This document shows positions 48,132 to 57,626 of a stretch of DNA of 64,000 bases, in pieces (position 1 is the first letter of the stretch; each line of letters starts with the position of its first letter). The translations under genes and the position numbers were made by a program. The stretch comes from Colwellia sp. 20A7 (GTDB lineage: Bacteria > Pseudomonadota > Gammaproteobacteria > Enterobacterales > Alteromonadaceae). The stretch lies in assembly GCF_009832865.1 (NCBI RefSeq), contig NZ_CP047130.1, positions 3,658,001 through 3,722,000 of the forward strand, read 5' to 3'. Under the pieces are notes generated by a model. It ran no database searches. It saw only the letters and a list, made by a program, of their open reading frames with translations, and was not told where the DNA came from.

Positions 48132-49763
48132 TTAACTTTCTACTTTAAAGTCTTTAAAACGAACACCTAAGACAAAAATCATAATAAAGTAACTTAAACA
48201 ACCTGCGCTGATACAAAGTACTAGCTGTGATACTTGTTCAAAAAAACTCATATTAAGCCAAACAGCAAAATCACTTGATAATTGATAAACAACCAATGCC
48301 ATTACACTCGCAGAGAAGATTAACTTTCCTATGAAAATTTTAGTGCTTTTTGATAAATGATAAACTTTTGCTTGCTTCAAACCTCGGTATAACATCCAGG
48401 CATTGAGTGTTGCTGATAAGGTTGTTGCAATGGCTAAACCGACAAAACCAAAAAATGGCGCTAGCATTAGGTTAAAAGCCATATTAGCCACCATCGCTTT
48501 TATTCCTATTTTTACCGGCGTTTTAGTATCTTGCCTAGCATAATATCCTGGTGCTAAAATTTTGATAAACATAAAGCTTAACAAACCGGATAGATAAGCA
48601 AACAAAGCCATTGATACTTGTAAAACATCTATTTGGCTAAATTCGCCTCGCATGAAAAGTACCATAATAATAGGCTGTGCCAATACCATTAGCCCTGCTA
48701 AGGCAGGCCAACCAAAAAAACTTATCACTTTAATGCCCCAATCTAGCGTAGCACTAAATTGCTTGGGATCATTATTACTGTGCAATTTTGATAAACTTGG
48801 TAAGACTACCGTGGCAATGCCAATACCAAATAAGCCCAATGGAAACTCTAACAACCTATCGGCATAGTATAACCAACTAATAGAGCCTGTTATTAGAAAA
48901 CTAGCAATCAATGTATCAAGTAATAAATTAATTTGCGTAACAGAAACCCCAAACAATGCCGGTACAATCAACTTCCTGATTTTAGTAACGCCTTTGCTAT
49001 GCCAAGACCAACAAGGTTTAACCAAAACACCAGCTTTATACAAAAATGGGATTTGAAATAAAAATTGAATTAAACCACCAAAAAACACCCCCCAAGCCAA
49101 TGCGTAGGCTGGACTGTCTGTATATTCAGCACCATATATTGCCATTAAAATAATAACAATATTGAGTAATACTGGTGTAAATGCTGCTACAGCAAACTTA
49201 CCCATTGTATTTAATACAGCTCCAGCAAGTGCGGTGAAACTAATAAACCATAAATAAGGAAATGTTATTTTTAATAAACTGGCTGCTAATTCAAACTTCT
49301 CACCACCAACACTATCAGAACCACTGTTTAGCCATTCAACAAACCAACCCCCACCAAATAAAATAACAAATAAAGGAGAGGCCAACATACCGAACAAAGT
49401 CACTAGGGTAATAATGACGCCTAAAGTCCCCGAAACTTGTGCAATTAACCGGCGCGTTTCATCAAGAGAAACATCGGGATTAGCTAACGCCCTATTGTCA
49501 TTACTTGTATTGTTTTTTACCGCATTTTTTTCATCTAGAGAATGAAATTCACTTAATACTGGTACAAAAGCTTGTGCAAATGCCCCTTCAGCAAAAAGGC
49601 GCCTAAAAAAATTAGGAATTTTATTGGCGAATAAAAAAACATCAGCCATTGCTCCTGCACCCATCAAGTTAGCAATAACAACATCTCGAACTAAGCCTAA
49701 AACACGAGAAACCAAGGTCATAAAACTTACAATAGCACCTGATTTTATTAACTTTTTACTCAA
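48132..49763 (-). CDS. murJ: Lipid II flippase MurJ
   Basis: MurJ flips lipid II across the inner membrane for wall synthesis. It is a polytopic protein of the MOP superfamily with about 14 helices. I place the start at a TTG (49763), because AAGGG lies eight bases upstream and the product then begins with the family pattern (M)SKKLIKSGAIVSFMTLVSR. A TTG two codons earlier is too close to the ribosome binding site. This gives 543 residues. Conserved segments are GLVRDVVIANLMGAG, PNFFRRLFAEGAFAQAFVPV and PLGLFGIGIATVVLPSLS. It sits between ribF and the divergent rpsT, the usual neighbourhood. Confidence 0.95.
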   Translation of the reverse strand: MSKKLIKSGAIVSFMTLVSRVLGLVRDVVIANLMGAGAMADVFLFANKIPNFFRRLFAEGAFAQAFVPVLSEFHSLDEKNAVKNNTSNDNRALANPDVSLDETRRLIAQVSGTLGVIITLVTLFGMLASPLFVILFGGGWFVEWLNSGSDSVGGEKFELAASLLKITFPYLWFISFTALAGAVLNTMGKFAVAAFTPVLLNIVIILMAIYGAEYTDSPAYALAWGVFFGGLIQFLFQIPFLYKAGVLVKPCWSWHSKGVTKIRKLIVPALFGVSVTQINLLLDTLIASFLITGSISWLYYADRLLEFPLGLFGIGIATVVLPSLSKLHSNNDPKQFSATLDWGIKVISFFGWPALAGLMVLAQPIIMVLFMRGEFSQIDVLQVSMALFAYLSGLLSFMFIKILAPGYYARQDTKTPVKIGIKAMVANMAFNLMLAPFFGFVGLAIATTLSATLNAWMLYRGLKQAKVYHLSKSTKIFIGKLIFSASVMALVVYQLSSDFAVWLNMSFFEQVSQLVLCISAGCLSYFIMIFVLGVRFKDFKVES

Positions 49764-50059
49764 AAACAAAACCCTTATAATTCATAGCAGATATAAACTT
49801 TTATCGTTCGATTAAGCTGCAAAAATAGCGAGTTACCTAGACAACAAAATAAGTAACTAAAAATAATTACTATTATGTGATGATTTTACCCATTTAAACA
49901 ATGTATACTTACGACTGTTCACAACATACTTGGTTAACTAATCGTTAATAACGTTTACGTTAGTGACATATTAGTAAAACCAACAATATTCTTTTTGATT
50001 GCAGTTTAACTATTTATTAAAATTTATTGATGATTTTATTAGTTAGGCAATTAAAACAT

Positions 50060-50088
50060 TTGACAATCAGCTAAAAAACAGGCATATT
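50060..50088 (+). promoter_or_regulatory. Candidate sigma-70 promoter of rpsT
   Basis: TTGACA (50060-50065) is a perfect -35 box. After exactly 17 bases CATATT (50083-50088) serves as -10 box with four of six matches. The rpsT start lies about 50 bases downstream. The remainder of the murJ-rpsT gap (49764-50059) shows nothing certain. Confidence 0.65.
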
Positions 50089-50136
50089 TCGTCGCCTTAA
50101 ATTTAAGCTTATATATTACATACTTTAGGAGTCACC

Positions 50137-50397
50137 TTGGCTAACTCAAAGCAAGCTAAGAAGCGCGCAGTACAATCTGAAAAGCGCCGTCAAAATAATG
50201 CAAGTCGTCGTTCAATGATGCGTACTTTACTTAAAAAAGTAAACGCAGCTATTGAATCTGGTGACAAAGAAGTAGCAACAAAAGAACTAGCTGCTGCTAC
50301 ACCAATTTTAGATCGTTATGCATCTAAAGGTCTTATTCATAAAAATAAAGCAGCTCGTAGTAAGAGCCGCTTAAATGCAGCTGTTAAAGCTTTATAA
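50137..50397 (+). CDS. rpsT: 30S ribosomal protein S20
   Basis: S20 binds 16S rRNA early in assembly of the small subunit. The 86-residue basic protein begins [18 protein letters not shown] after the initiator and ends [10 protein letters not shown], the usual pattern. The start codon is TTG with AGGAG five bases upstream. E. coli rpsT also uses UUG and is autoregulated at translation, so the rare start is likely conserved for control. A strong terminator follows. It is divergent from murJ. Confidence 0.98.
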   Translation: MANSKQAKKRAVQSEKRRQNNASRRSMMRTLLKKVNAAIESGDKEVATKELAAATPILDRYASKGLIHKNKAARSKSRLNAAVKAL

Positions 50398-50482
50398 TTT
50401 TTATTTTATAAGTAATGCGCATTATTTTATGAAAAAATTATTACCTTATAATTAATTTAATAGATTATTATCAGGTAAACGC

Positions 50483-50510
50483 AAAAAACCGACTTATTGT
50501 CGGTTTTTTT
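50483..50510 (+). terminator. Terminator of rpsT
   Basis: AAAAAACCGAC pairs with GTCGGTTTTTT around TTATT, and the T-run continues for seven bases. Confidence 0.93.
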
Positions 50511-50641
50511 ATGTCTAAAATTTATGAATCTTCTAACTTTACACGCTAATTATATTTAATTTCGCTGTTCTCTTGCACTTTGAGTCTATTTTTTTTAGTC
50601 TCTTTGCCAACGAAAATGCTAAATCACCATTGAGAACGATA

Positions 50642-52339
50642 ATGACTTTGCTAAAAAAATCACAATTAACAACAAAACTTACCAAAATAGCCGCGATAGT
50701 AATAGTTACTATCACATCGTTAAGCGCTTGTAATAATGGCGCAAATACATCAAGTAATGTAGCGGCGGAAACAGCTCCCCAATTATTACCAGGATTTGAA
50801 AAACGTCTAGATATCTATAAAGAAGTAACGCTGTCCGCTGATTTAAGCCACTTATCCGATAACCAAAAACAAATGTTAGCCTTACTAATTGATGCCTCTA
50901 AAATTATGGATGACCTCTTTTGGCAACAAGCTTTCTCACAAGATAAAAATACTTTTCTTGCCTCTATTAAAAATGAAAAAGTTCGTCGTTTCGCCGAAAT
51001 AAATTATGGTCCTTGGGATAGATTAGATGGAGATAAAGTCTTTTTAACACAAAATGATGCTAAAGCTGAAGGCGCAGAGTTTTACCCAAATGGTATGGCT
51101 AAAGCTGAATTTGAAAAAACAACGTTAGCTAAAAAAGACGGTTTATATTCGATTATTGATCGTGATGATGAAGGAAAATTAATAACAGTTGCCTACTCGG
51201 AAATGTATAGCGATGAGATTAATCGCGCTGCAGCAATTTTAGAAAAAGCAGCCACTTTAGCTGATGATAAAGAGTTTGCAAATTATCTAACAATGCGAGC
51301 AGAGGCACTGAGAACTGATGAATATCAGGCTTCAGATTTTGCTTGGATGGATATGAAGAACAACCCGATAGATGTCGTTATTGGTCCAATAGAGAACTAT
51401 GAAGACCAATTATACGGTTACCGTGCTGCATTTGAATCATACGTATTAATTAAAGATTTAACGTGGAGCGAAAAACTCGCTAAATATGCACAATATTTAC
51501 CTGAACTACAAAAAGAATTACCTGTATCAAATAAATTTAAAGCCGAAGTACCTGGCTCTGATGCCGATTTAAATGCTTACGATGTAATATATTATGCTGG
51601 CCATTCAAACGCTGGTAGCAAAACCATCGCAATTAATTTACCTAATGACGAACAAGTTCAGCTGAAAAAAGGAACTCGTCGTTTACAGCTGAAAAATGCG
51701 ATGCGTGCCAAGTTTGATACTATTATGCTCCCTATCGCTGATACCTTAATTGTACCTGAGCAACGTAAAAATGTTACTTTCACAGGCTTCTTTGCTAACA
51801 CCATGTTTCATGAAGTTGCTCATGGTTTAGGTATCAAAAACACCATAAACGACAAAGGTACTGTACGCCAATCATTAAAAGAACATGCTAGTGCATTAGA
51901 AGAAGGTAAAGCAGATATTTTAGGCTTATACATGATACGCCAGCTGTTAGATAAAGGCGTTATTACCGAAGGTAAGCTTGAAGAGTACTACACGACCTTT
52001 ATGGCTGGCATATTTCGCTCAGTGCGCTTTGGCGCAAGTTCAGCACACGGCAAGGCAAATATGGTTCGCTTTAACTACTTCCAAGAGCAAGGCGCTTTCA
52101 GCCGTAATGAACAAGGTTTATATAGCGTGAACATAGATAAAATGAGCGATGCGATTAACTCTTTATCTAAGCTTATTTTAACTTTGCAAGGCACAGGCGA
52201 TTATCAAGGTGTTGAGCAATTAGTTGTGACTAAAGGTGTTATTAGTGAAACGTTAGCGGCAGATTTAGCTCGCTTAGAAAGTGCTAAAATCCCTGTTGAC
52301 ATAGTCTTTAAACAAGGTAAAAAAGTACTGGGGTTATAG
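50642..52339 (+). CDS. M49-like (dipeptidyl-peptidase III family) zinc peptidase, lipoprotein
   Basis: The start is at 50642 (ATG, GAGAACG upstream), giving 565 residues. A TTG-started extension of 23 codons is rejected. The signal ends in lipobox SLSAC (about residues 26-30), so the protein is lipid-anchored. The zinc motif HEVAHGLG at about 390 is followed some 30 residues later by ALEEGKADILGLY, the second Glu-containing motif. This combination is seen in bacterial members of the M49 group. Classical DPP III has a longer HELLGH motif and no lipoprotein signal. It would process peptides in the periplasm. The S9 peptidase next to it is convergent, so co-transcription is excluded. Confidence 0.82.
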   Translation: MTLLKKSQLTTKLTKIAAIVIVTITSLSACNNGANTSSNVAAETAPQLLPGFEKRLDIYKEVTLSADLSHLSDNQKQMLALLIDASKIMDDLFWQQAFSQDKNTFLASIKNEKVRRFAEINYGPWDRLDGDKVFLTQNDAKAEGAEFYPNGMAKAEFEKTTLAKKDGLYSIIDRDDEGKLITVAYSEMYSDEINRAAAILEKAATLADDKEFANYLTMRAEALRTDEYQASDFAWMDMKNNPIDVVIGPIENYEDQLYGYRAAFESYVLIKDLTWSEKLAKYAQYLPELQKELPVSNKFKAEVPGSDADLNAYDVIYYAGHSNAGSKTIAINLPNDEQVQLKKGTRRLQLKNAMRAKFDTIMLPIADTLIVPEQRKNVTFTGFFANTMFHEVAHGLGIKNTINDKGTVRQSLKEHASALEEGKADILGLYMIRQLLDKGVITEGKLEEYYTTFMAGIFRSVRFGASSAHGKANMVRFNYFQEQGAFSRNEQGLYSVNIDKMSDAINSLSKLILTLQGTGDYQGVEQLVVTKGVISETLAADLARLESAKIPVDIVFKQGKKVLGL

Positions 52340-52346
52340 TACTTTT
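52321..52346 (+). terminator. Terminator overlapping the end of the M49-like gene
   Basis: AAAAGTACT pairs with AGTACTTTT around GGGGTTAT, and the TAG stop codon is inside the right half. A T-rich stretch follows. Confidence 0.7.
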
Positions 52347-52435
52347 CTTTAGTTAACAGTATAAATGCTGGCCTAATATTACTATAAATAATAGGCCAAC
52401 AAGATTAAATAATGTTAGTAATTTAACAACTTAAC

Positions 52436-54382
52436 TTATGTACCTATATGTTTTTCTAAGAAAGAAAGTATTTTCTTATTTACTTCCAAAATATTAGCTT
52501 CATTATAAAAACCATGACCTTCTTTATCTTTTACTAACCACTCATAAGGGTGTTTATGTTCATCAAGCGCTTTTTTTAATTTCTCTGCATGCTCAATAGG
52601 TGCTCTTTGATCATCTTCACCATGAATAATTAGTACTGGCGCTTTTAATTTATCTATGTGGTATACAGGCGAGTTCTCACGTTGTTGCTCTACATCAGTA
52701 CCTAATGTTGTATCTAAGTATGCTCCACCCCATTTAAGCGACGTTATATCCCCTTCTTTGTATAACATTGGCAAGTCATATACACCGGCATAACCTATAG
52801 CACACTTAAATAACTCAGGCGTTCTAACTGCACTTTGTAAAGCACTATAGCCACCAAAGCTTGTACCAAAAATACAAACTCTATTTTTATCAGTAATACC
52901 TTCTTGAACCGCATAATTGAGTGCTAGTAAAATATCATCTTGAATTTTGGTTCCCCAATTTGTATAACCAGCTTCCATAAAGGCTTTACCATAGCCTTCA
53001 GAACCACGAAAATTAACTTGTACAACAACATACCCTGCATTAGCTAACATCTGTACCTGTGGGTCATATCCCCAATAATCTCTCGCATGTGGGCCGCCAT
53101 GAGGAAGAACAACGGTAGGCAGGTTTTTGGTTTTATTTTTAGGTAAGGTTAAGAAGCCATTTAACGTTAGTCCGTCAGGCGTTTTTATTCTGAAAGGCTC
53201 TACCGGTGACATTTCTTCAGGTTTAATCCAAGAAGCACTCTTAAATAAATGCTTTGCTGCCATCGTTTTAGTATTGAAGGAATAAAAAGAGCCGGGGTTT
53301 CTATCACTATTAACTTTAACGATAATAGTATTACCATCTCTTGTTTTACTTGTGATAGCAATCTTACTTCCTTTAAAAGCACCATATAATGCTTTATGTA
53401 TTTTCGCTTCCTCGTTATCATCATCTAGGTAAATATAACTCGGATAATCTTCATCTAAACGTAAACCAAAGACACTATTCACATTCGATTGAATGACATG
53501 GGTGGGATCAACAAGCTTACTTTTATAAAGCAACTTTTCTTCTTTTGTTGCAAGGTTATATTTATATAATCCTTTTGCTTCACTATTTTCAGCTTTTAAT
53601 GCATAAACACTTTCATTATCTGGTGAAAAAGAAATCGGTGTAAATTCACCGTTAAAATCTTCACCAAACGCTTGCCATTCACTATCTCTATCTTTTGAAT
53701 AAAAAAGCTTAACGTTGTAGTCATTATCAACCCCAGCAACAAAGCGTGGTTGACCATCATTATCAACAAGGAATTTACTATAAGGAATAGGGGCAGTTTT
53801 CAGGCGGTTTTCTTTACCTGAATATACATTTAACTTAACAACCTGAGGAAGCACATCAGATTTACGTGATAGAAGTTGCTTTGAAATTAAGACACTTTTA
53901 TCATCCTCCTCCAAAATATCAATTAGAAAACCTGCATGACCTGATAAAACAATACCGGCTTTTGAGCGGTAACCAAAAATCATTTGCCCTTTTCGACCGT
54001 CATAATTAATCGCGTAGAGTTCACCTAAGTTAATAGGCTCTTCTAACGAACCGCGTAACTGCTCTAGTTGGATGATTACACGTTCATTGTTGACCCAGTA
54101 ATAATCAGCAGCTTGGTTTTTTCCTCCAGAATTAAGTATATATGTTACTTCGTACGTTTTAGCATCTAAAAAGACCAAGCTTTTATCACCATCAACATTA
54201 ACTGATGCGGCTAAATACTTACCATCTGGGGATATTTTCATATCATAATATTCTAAATGGCGAGAAAAGTTTTCTAATGTAGCGGCGCGAGTCTGAGTCG
54301 TATATATATAGCACCCTATAAGTAGAGTAATAATGATGTAGCTCGAAAGTTTATTTAATTTTTTAATGTATATATTAGCCAT
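52436..54382 (-). CDS. S9-family prolyl oligopeptidase, exported
   Basis: This is a 648-residue serine peptidase. An N-terminal hydrophobic stretch (about 12-33, IIITLLIGCYIYTTQ) is a signal peptide or anchor. A beta-propeller domain fills about 40-390. The alpha/beta-hydrolase domain has GTSFGGYSAL (Ser about 508), the Asp in HGEDDQRAP (about 590) and the His in DKEGHGFYN (about 625). The segment LPHGGPHARDYWGYDP is typical of the acylaminoacyl/dipeptidyl peptidase branch. The protein should cleave short peptides in the periplasm. The gene is monocistronic and convergent with the M49-like gene. Together with the M1 enzyme it points to peptide scavenging. Confidence 0.92.
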   Translation of the reverse strand: MANIYIKKLNKLSSYIIITLLIGCYIYTTQTRAATLENFSRHLEYYDMKISPDGKYLAASVNVDGDKSLVFLDAKTYEVTYILNSGGKNQAADYYWVNNERVIIQLEQLRGSLEEPINLGELYAINYDGRKGQMIFGYRSKAGIVLSGHAGFLIDILEEDDKSVLISKQLLSRKSDVLPQVVKLNVYSGKENRLKTAPIPYSKFLVDNDGQPRFVAGVDNDYNVKLFYSKDRDSEWQAFGEDFNGEFTPISFSPDNESVYALKAENSEAKGLYKYNLATKEEKLLYKSKLVDPTHVIQSNVNSVFGLRLDEDYPSYIYLDDDNEEAKIHKALYGAFKGSKIAITSKTRDGNTIIVKVNSDRNPGSFYSFNTKTMAAKHLFKSASWIKPEEMSPVEPFRIKTPDGLTLNGFLTLPKNKTKNLPTVVLPHGGPHARDYWGYDPQVQMLANAGYVVVQVNFRGSEGYGKAFMEAGYTNWGTKIQDDILLALNYAVQEGITDKNRVCIFGTSFGGYSALQSAVRTPELFKCAIGYAGVYDLPMLYKEGDITSLKWGGAYLDTTLGTDVEQQRENSPVYHIDKLKAPVLIIHGEDDQRAPIEHAEKLKKALDEHKHPYEWLVKDKEGHGFYNEANILEVNKKILSFLEKHIGT

Positions 54383-54627
54383 AATATTTTGTGTTTCACT
54401 CCCTAAATTTTACTATTCCAAATCAAAACCATTAGTCCGGTTTCGTAAATCAATTATCTTTATTCAAAGGTATATTAAAAAAAAGTGATACCAAATAAAA
54501 GCTTATATCACGTTAAATATCAAAAAAATCAATAATACAGACCTATTTAAAGGTTTATAGACTAAATGGAATCATTAATAGTATTGAACGTTTGGCGTTA
54601 AGAAGAATAGTGCGTAGTAATAAAAAG

Positions 54628-54657
54628 AAATAAGCCAATCAAGTGATTGGCTTATTT
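54628..54657 (-). terminator. Terminator of tyrS
   Basis: AAATAAGCCAATCA and TGATTGGCTTATTT form a 14-bp stem with a very short loop. On the minus strand a T-rich stretch follows the hairpin. It lies 24 bases beyond the tyrS stop. Confidence 0.88.
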
Positions 54658-54680
54658 TGAGAAGATATTGCGTCGACTAG

Positions 54681-55880
54681 CTATTTAACACTAACTCGAG
54701 CAAATTTTCGTTTACCAACTTGGTATATCGCATTGCTACCGGTGACGATCACTAAATTTCTATCAGTAATTTTTTCACCATCTATTTTTGCCGCCCCTTG
54801 CTTAATCATACGATAAGCATCAGAAGTACTGCCGACTAAGTTAGCCTCTTTTAATAAGTTAGCTATAGCGATTTCACCACCTTCAACAACCAATTCAAGC
54901 TCTGGTATTTCATCTGGCATTGCACCTTTTTGAAAACGATTAATAAACTCTTGATGCGCGGCTTCTGCTGCTGCTTCATCATGAAAACGAGTGATTAATT
55001 CTTTTGCCAAATCAATTTTAACATCACGTGGATTTTTACCTTGCTCGATTTCAGTTTTATAGCCTTCAATTTCAGCTAAAGGCTTAAAACTCAATAGCTC
55101 ATAATAACGCCACATAAGTACATCTGAAATTGACATGATTTTACCAAACATATCTGATGGACTATCAGTAATACCAATGTAATTTCCTAATGACTTAGAC
55201 ATTTTTTGCACACCGTCTAAACCTTCAAGTAAAGGCATCATTAATACAGTTTGTGGACGTTGCCCTTCCGACTTTTGTAATTCACGCCCCATCAATAAGT
55301 TAAACTTTTGATCTGTGCCGCCTAACTCAACATCCGCTTCAAGTGCCACTGAATCCCAGCCTTGCACAAGTGGGTACATAAATTCATGTATGGCAATAGC
55401 TTGACCGTTTGCATAACGCTTTTTAAAGTCATCACGTTCCATCATGCGAGCAACTGTTTGACGAGAAGCCAACTGTAGCATTCCTGCAGCGCCTAATTTT
55501 TCCATCCAAGTAGAGTTAAATGCCACAGTGGTTTTAGCTGGGTCTAAGATTTTAAACACTTGCTCTTTATAAGTTTCGGCGTTGGCTAATACATCTTCTT
55601 TAGTGAGTGGCTTACGGGTAACATTTTTACCCGTTGGATCACCGATCATGCCAGTGAAATCACCGATAAGAAAAATAACCTCATGACCTAACTGTTGAAA
55701 TTGACGCAACTTATTAATTAAAACAGTGTGACCCAAATGTAGATCTGGTGCAGTAGGATCAAACCCTGCTTTAATTTTTAACGGCTTACCTGTTTTAAGT
55801 TTTGTTAATAACTCTTCTTCTACTAATATTTCTTCTGAACCGCGCTTCAATTCTGCAAACGCTTGACTTACATCCGTCAT
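54681..55880 (-). CDS. tyrS: Tyrosyl-tRNA synthetase
   Basis: TyrS charges tRNA-Tyr. The start at 55880 is preferred, as GGAG lies six bases upstream; the ATG four codons earlier contains that ribosome binding site. The product has 399 residues. The class I motifs are DLHLGHTVL (HIGH-like) at about 48 and KMSKS at about 230. A C-terminal S4 domain (about 335-399, [17 protein letters not shown]) binds the tRNA. The sequence [12 protein letters not shown] with this length belongs to the TyrZ-like subclass rather than to the 424-residue E. coli TyrS; this is from memory. It is divergent from mepM-anmK. Confidence 0.96.
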   Translation of the reverse strand: MTDVSQAFAELKRGSEEILVEEELLTKLKTGKPLKIKAGFDPTAPDLHLGHTVLINKLRQFQQLGHEVIFLIGDFTGMIGDPTGKNVTRKPLTKEDVLANAETYKEQVFKILDPAKTTVAFNSTWMEKLGAAGMLQLASRQTVARMMERDDFKKRYANGQAIAIHEFMYPLVQGWDSVALEADVELGGTDQKFNLLMGRELQKSEGQRPQTVLMMPLLEGLDGVQKMSKSLGNYIGITDSPSDMFGKIMSISDVLMWRYYELLSFKPLAEIEGYKTEIEQGKNPRDVKIDLAKELITRFHDEAAAEAAHQEFINRFQKGAMPDEIPELELVVEGGEIAIANLLKEANLVGSTSDAYRMIKQGAAKIDGEKITDRNLVIVTGSNAIYQVGKRKFARVSVK

Positions 55881-56147
55881 TTTTAGCTCCATTGGCTAGC
55901 TATATATTTATTTCAATGGCTGAATTCTACTCATTTTATCTTATACATAACAGTATAAAAATCGATGTAGCCATTTTTTGTAACAACTTTTATAAGAATT
56001 TTTCTGAAAACTTTACTAAAAACTTTGATATAGTTCGAGACGATACTAATTTGATTCAATTTTCCCCGTTCCACGTAAATCAAATTATTATGACTTAGCG
56101 ACAGTTGTCGTATTTTTATTACCCATATAAAGTAAATACATATCTCC

Positions 56148-57626
56148 GTGAATAAACAACAAATAATACAACGACAATTAAAAACGCTTCATAAAGTTTT
56201 TCTTAGCTTACTAACAAACTTCCAACAATTACCCAAAAGACATCGTGCTATAATTATTGGAATATCAATACTAACTTTATTCATAATACTACTGCCAAGT
56301 GAGCATGAGTTAACAAACAATAAAAACCATAAGCAAGGCCTAGAAGTTGGTAAACGCTATCAAGTTGCAATCCCCGAAAAATCTTCCATTGACCGACTTC
56401 CTGCGACGCCTGTTGAAATAGAAATTCCAGCGACTGTCGTATCACAAGACAGTCAGCTAATTGATGAAAGCGAGATCTCCACAACAGTAAATTCAGAGCA
56501 ACAAAGTAAAATGTCTTGGCAAAGTGCCGAAGTTCGCAGCGGAGATTCTTTAGCTAGAATATTTAAACGTTTAGGATTTAGTGCACAAGATACTTATGCG
56601 GTTAGTAGCGCTAAAGGAAAAGACAGCAAACTACTACTTAAGATGAATGTCGGCGATACCCTTCGTATTGCGACAAATAAAGAACAGAAAATAACAGCAC
56701 TTGAATACCCTTTATCAAAAACAGACACTTTGTATATCAATCTTGTCGGTGATAGCTATCAATCACATAAAGAAAGTAAACCTGTTGATATTACTCAAGA
56801 TTATGCACATGGAACAATTAATTCAAATTTTTGGAATGCAGGAACAGTTGCAGGCTTAAGCGATAGACAAATTATTGAACTTGCTAACATTTTTGGTTGG
56901 GATATAGATTTTGCTTTAGATATACGAGCTGGCGATAGTTTTCATGTGATTTATGAGAAAAAATATATTGAAGGTGAATATATTGGTACTGGTAATATTT
57001 TAGCTGCCGAATTTATCAACCAAAAAGACCCTTTTCAAGCCGTAAGATTTACTGATGGTGAATATTATACCTCTGATGGTAAAAGTATGCGTAAGGCCTT
57101 TTTACGCGCCCCTGTAAACTTTAAATATATCAGCTCTAGCTTTGCCCCTAAACGTTTTCATCCAGTACAAAAACGTTGGAAAGCACACAGAGGAGTTGAT
57201 TATGCAGCTAAAACAGGTACTCCAGTAGTAGCAGCAGGCAATGGTAAAGTTACTCATTCAACTTATAACAAATACAATGGTAATTATGTTTTTATCCAGC
57301 ATGGTAATGGCATAGTAACTAAGTATTTACATTTTTCAAAACGAGCGGTTAAAAAAGGTCAACGTGTTAAACAAGGGCAAGTTATTGGTTATGTAGGCGC
57401 AACAGGATTAGCTGCAGGTCCTCACTTACATTATGAATTTTTGCTTAATGGTGTACATCGCAACCCTAGAACGGTAAAACTGCCTGATTCAAAACCAATC
57501 GATACAAAGTATAAAACTGAATTTACCGCAATATCTAAAAAACGTTTAAAAGAGCTAGCCGATTCAAAACGTATCGTGTTATCAATGAGTCTTGCTGAGG
57601 AAAATACACCTAAAAATGACGATTAA
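56148..57626 (+). CDS. mepM: Murein DD-endopeptidase MepM-like (OapA/LysM region and M23 domain)
   Basis: This is a 492-residue envelope enzyme that cuts peptide cross-links of peptidoglycan. GTG start without a clear ribosome binding site; the first in-frame ATG options are far inside. One N-terminal membrane helix lies at about 33-50 (AIIIGISILTLFIILL). An OapA/LysM-like stretch follows at about 125-180 (EVRSGDSLARIFKRLGFS). The M23 domain at about 330-440 has zinc ligands HRGVDYA and GPHLHYEF. The order is as in E. coli MepM and Vibrio ShyA. It overlaps anmK by 11 bases. The family combination tyrS / mepM / anmK is conserved in related genera. Confidence 0.93.
   Translation: MNKQQIIQRQLKTLHKVFLSLLTNFQQLPKRHRAIIIGISILTLFIILLPSEHELTNNKNHKQGLEVGKRYQVAIPEKSSIDRLPATPVEIEIPATVVSQDSQLIDESEISTTVNSEQQSKMSWQSAEVRSGDSLARIFKRLGFSAQDTYAVSSAKGKDSKLLLKMNVGDTLRIATNKEQKITALEYPLSKTDTLYINLVGDSYQSHKESKPVDITQDYAHGTINSNFWNAGTVAGLSDRQIIELANIFGWDIDFALDIRAGDSFHVIYEKKYIEGEYIGTGNILAAEFINQKDPFQAVRFTDGEYYTSDGKSMRKAFLRAPVNFKYISSSFAPKRFHPVQKRWKAHRGVDYAAKTGTPVVAAGNGKVTHSTYNKYNGNYVFIQHGNGIVTKYLHFSKRAVKKGQRVKQGQVIGYVGATGLAAGPHLHYEFLLNGVHRNPRTVKLPDSKPIDTKYKTEFTAISKKRLKELADSKRIVLSMSLAEENTPKNDD

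Noticed and set aside
49935..49975. Dyad-like stretch ACTAATCGTTAATAACG upstream of rpsT
   Set aside because: The two arms differ in several bases and spacing, so the symmetry is not better than expected in AT-rich DNA.
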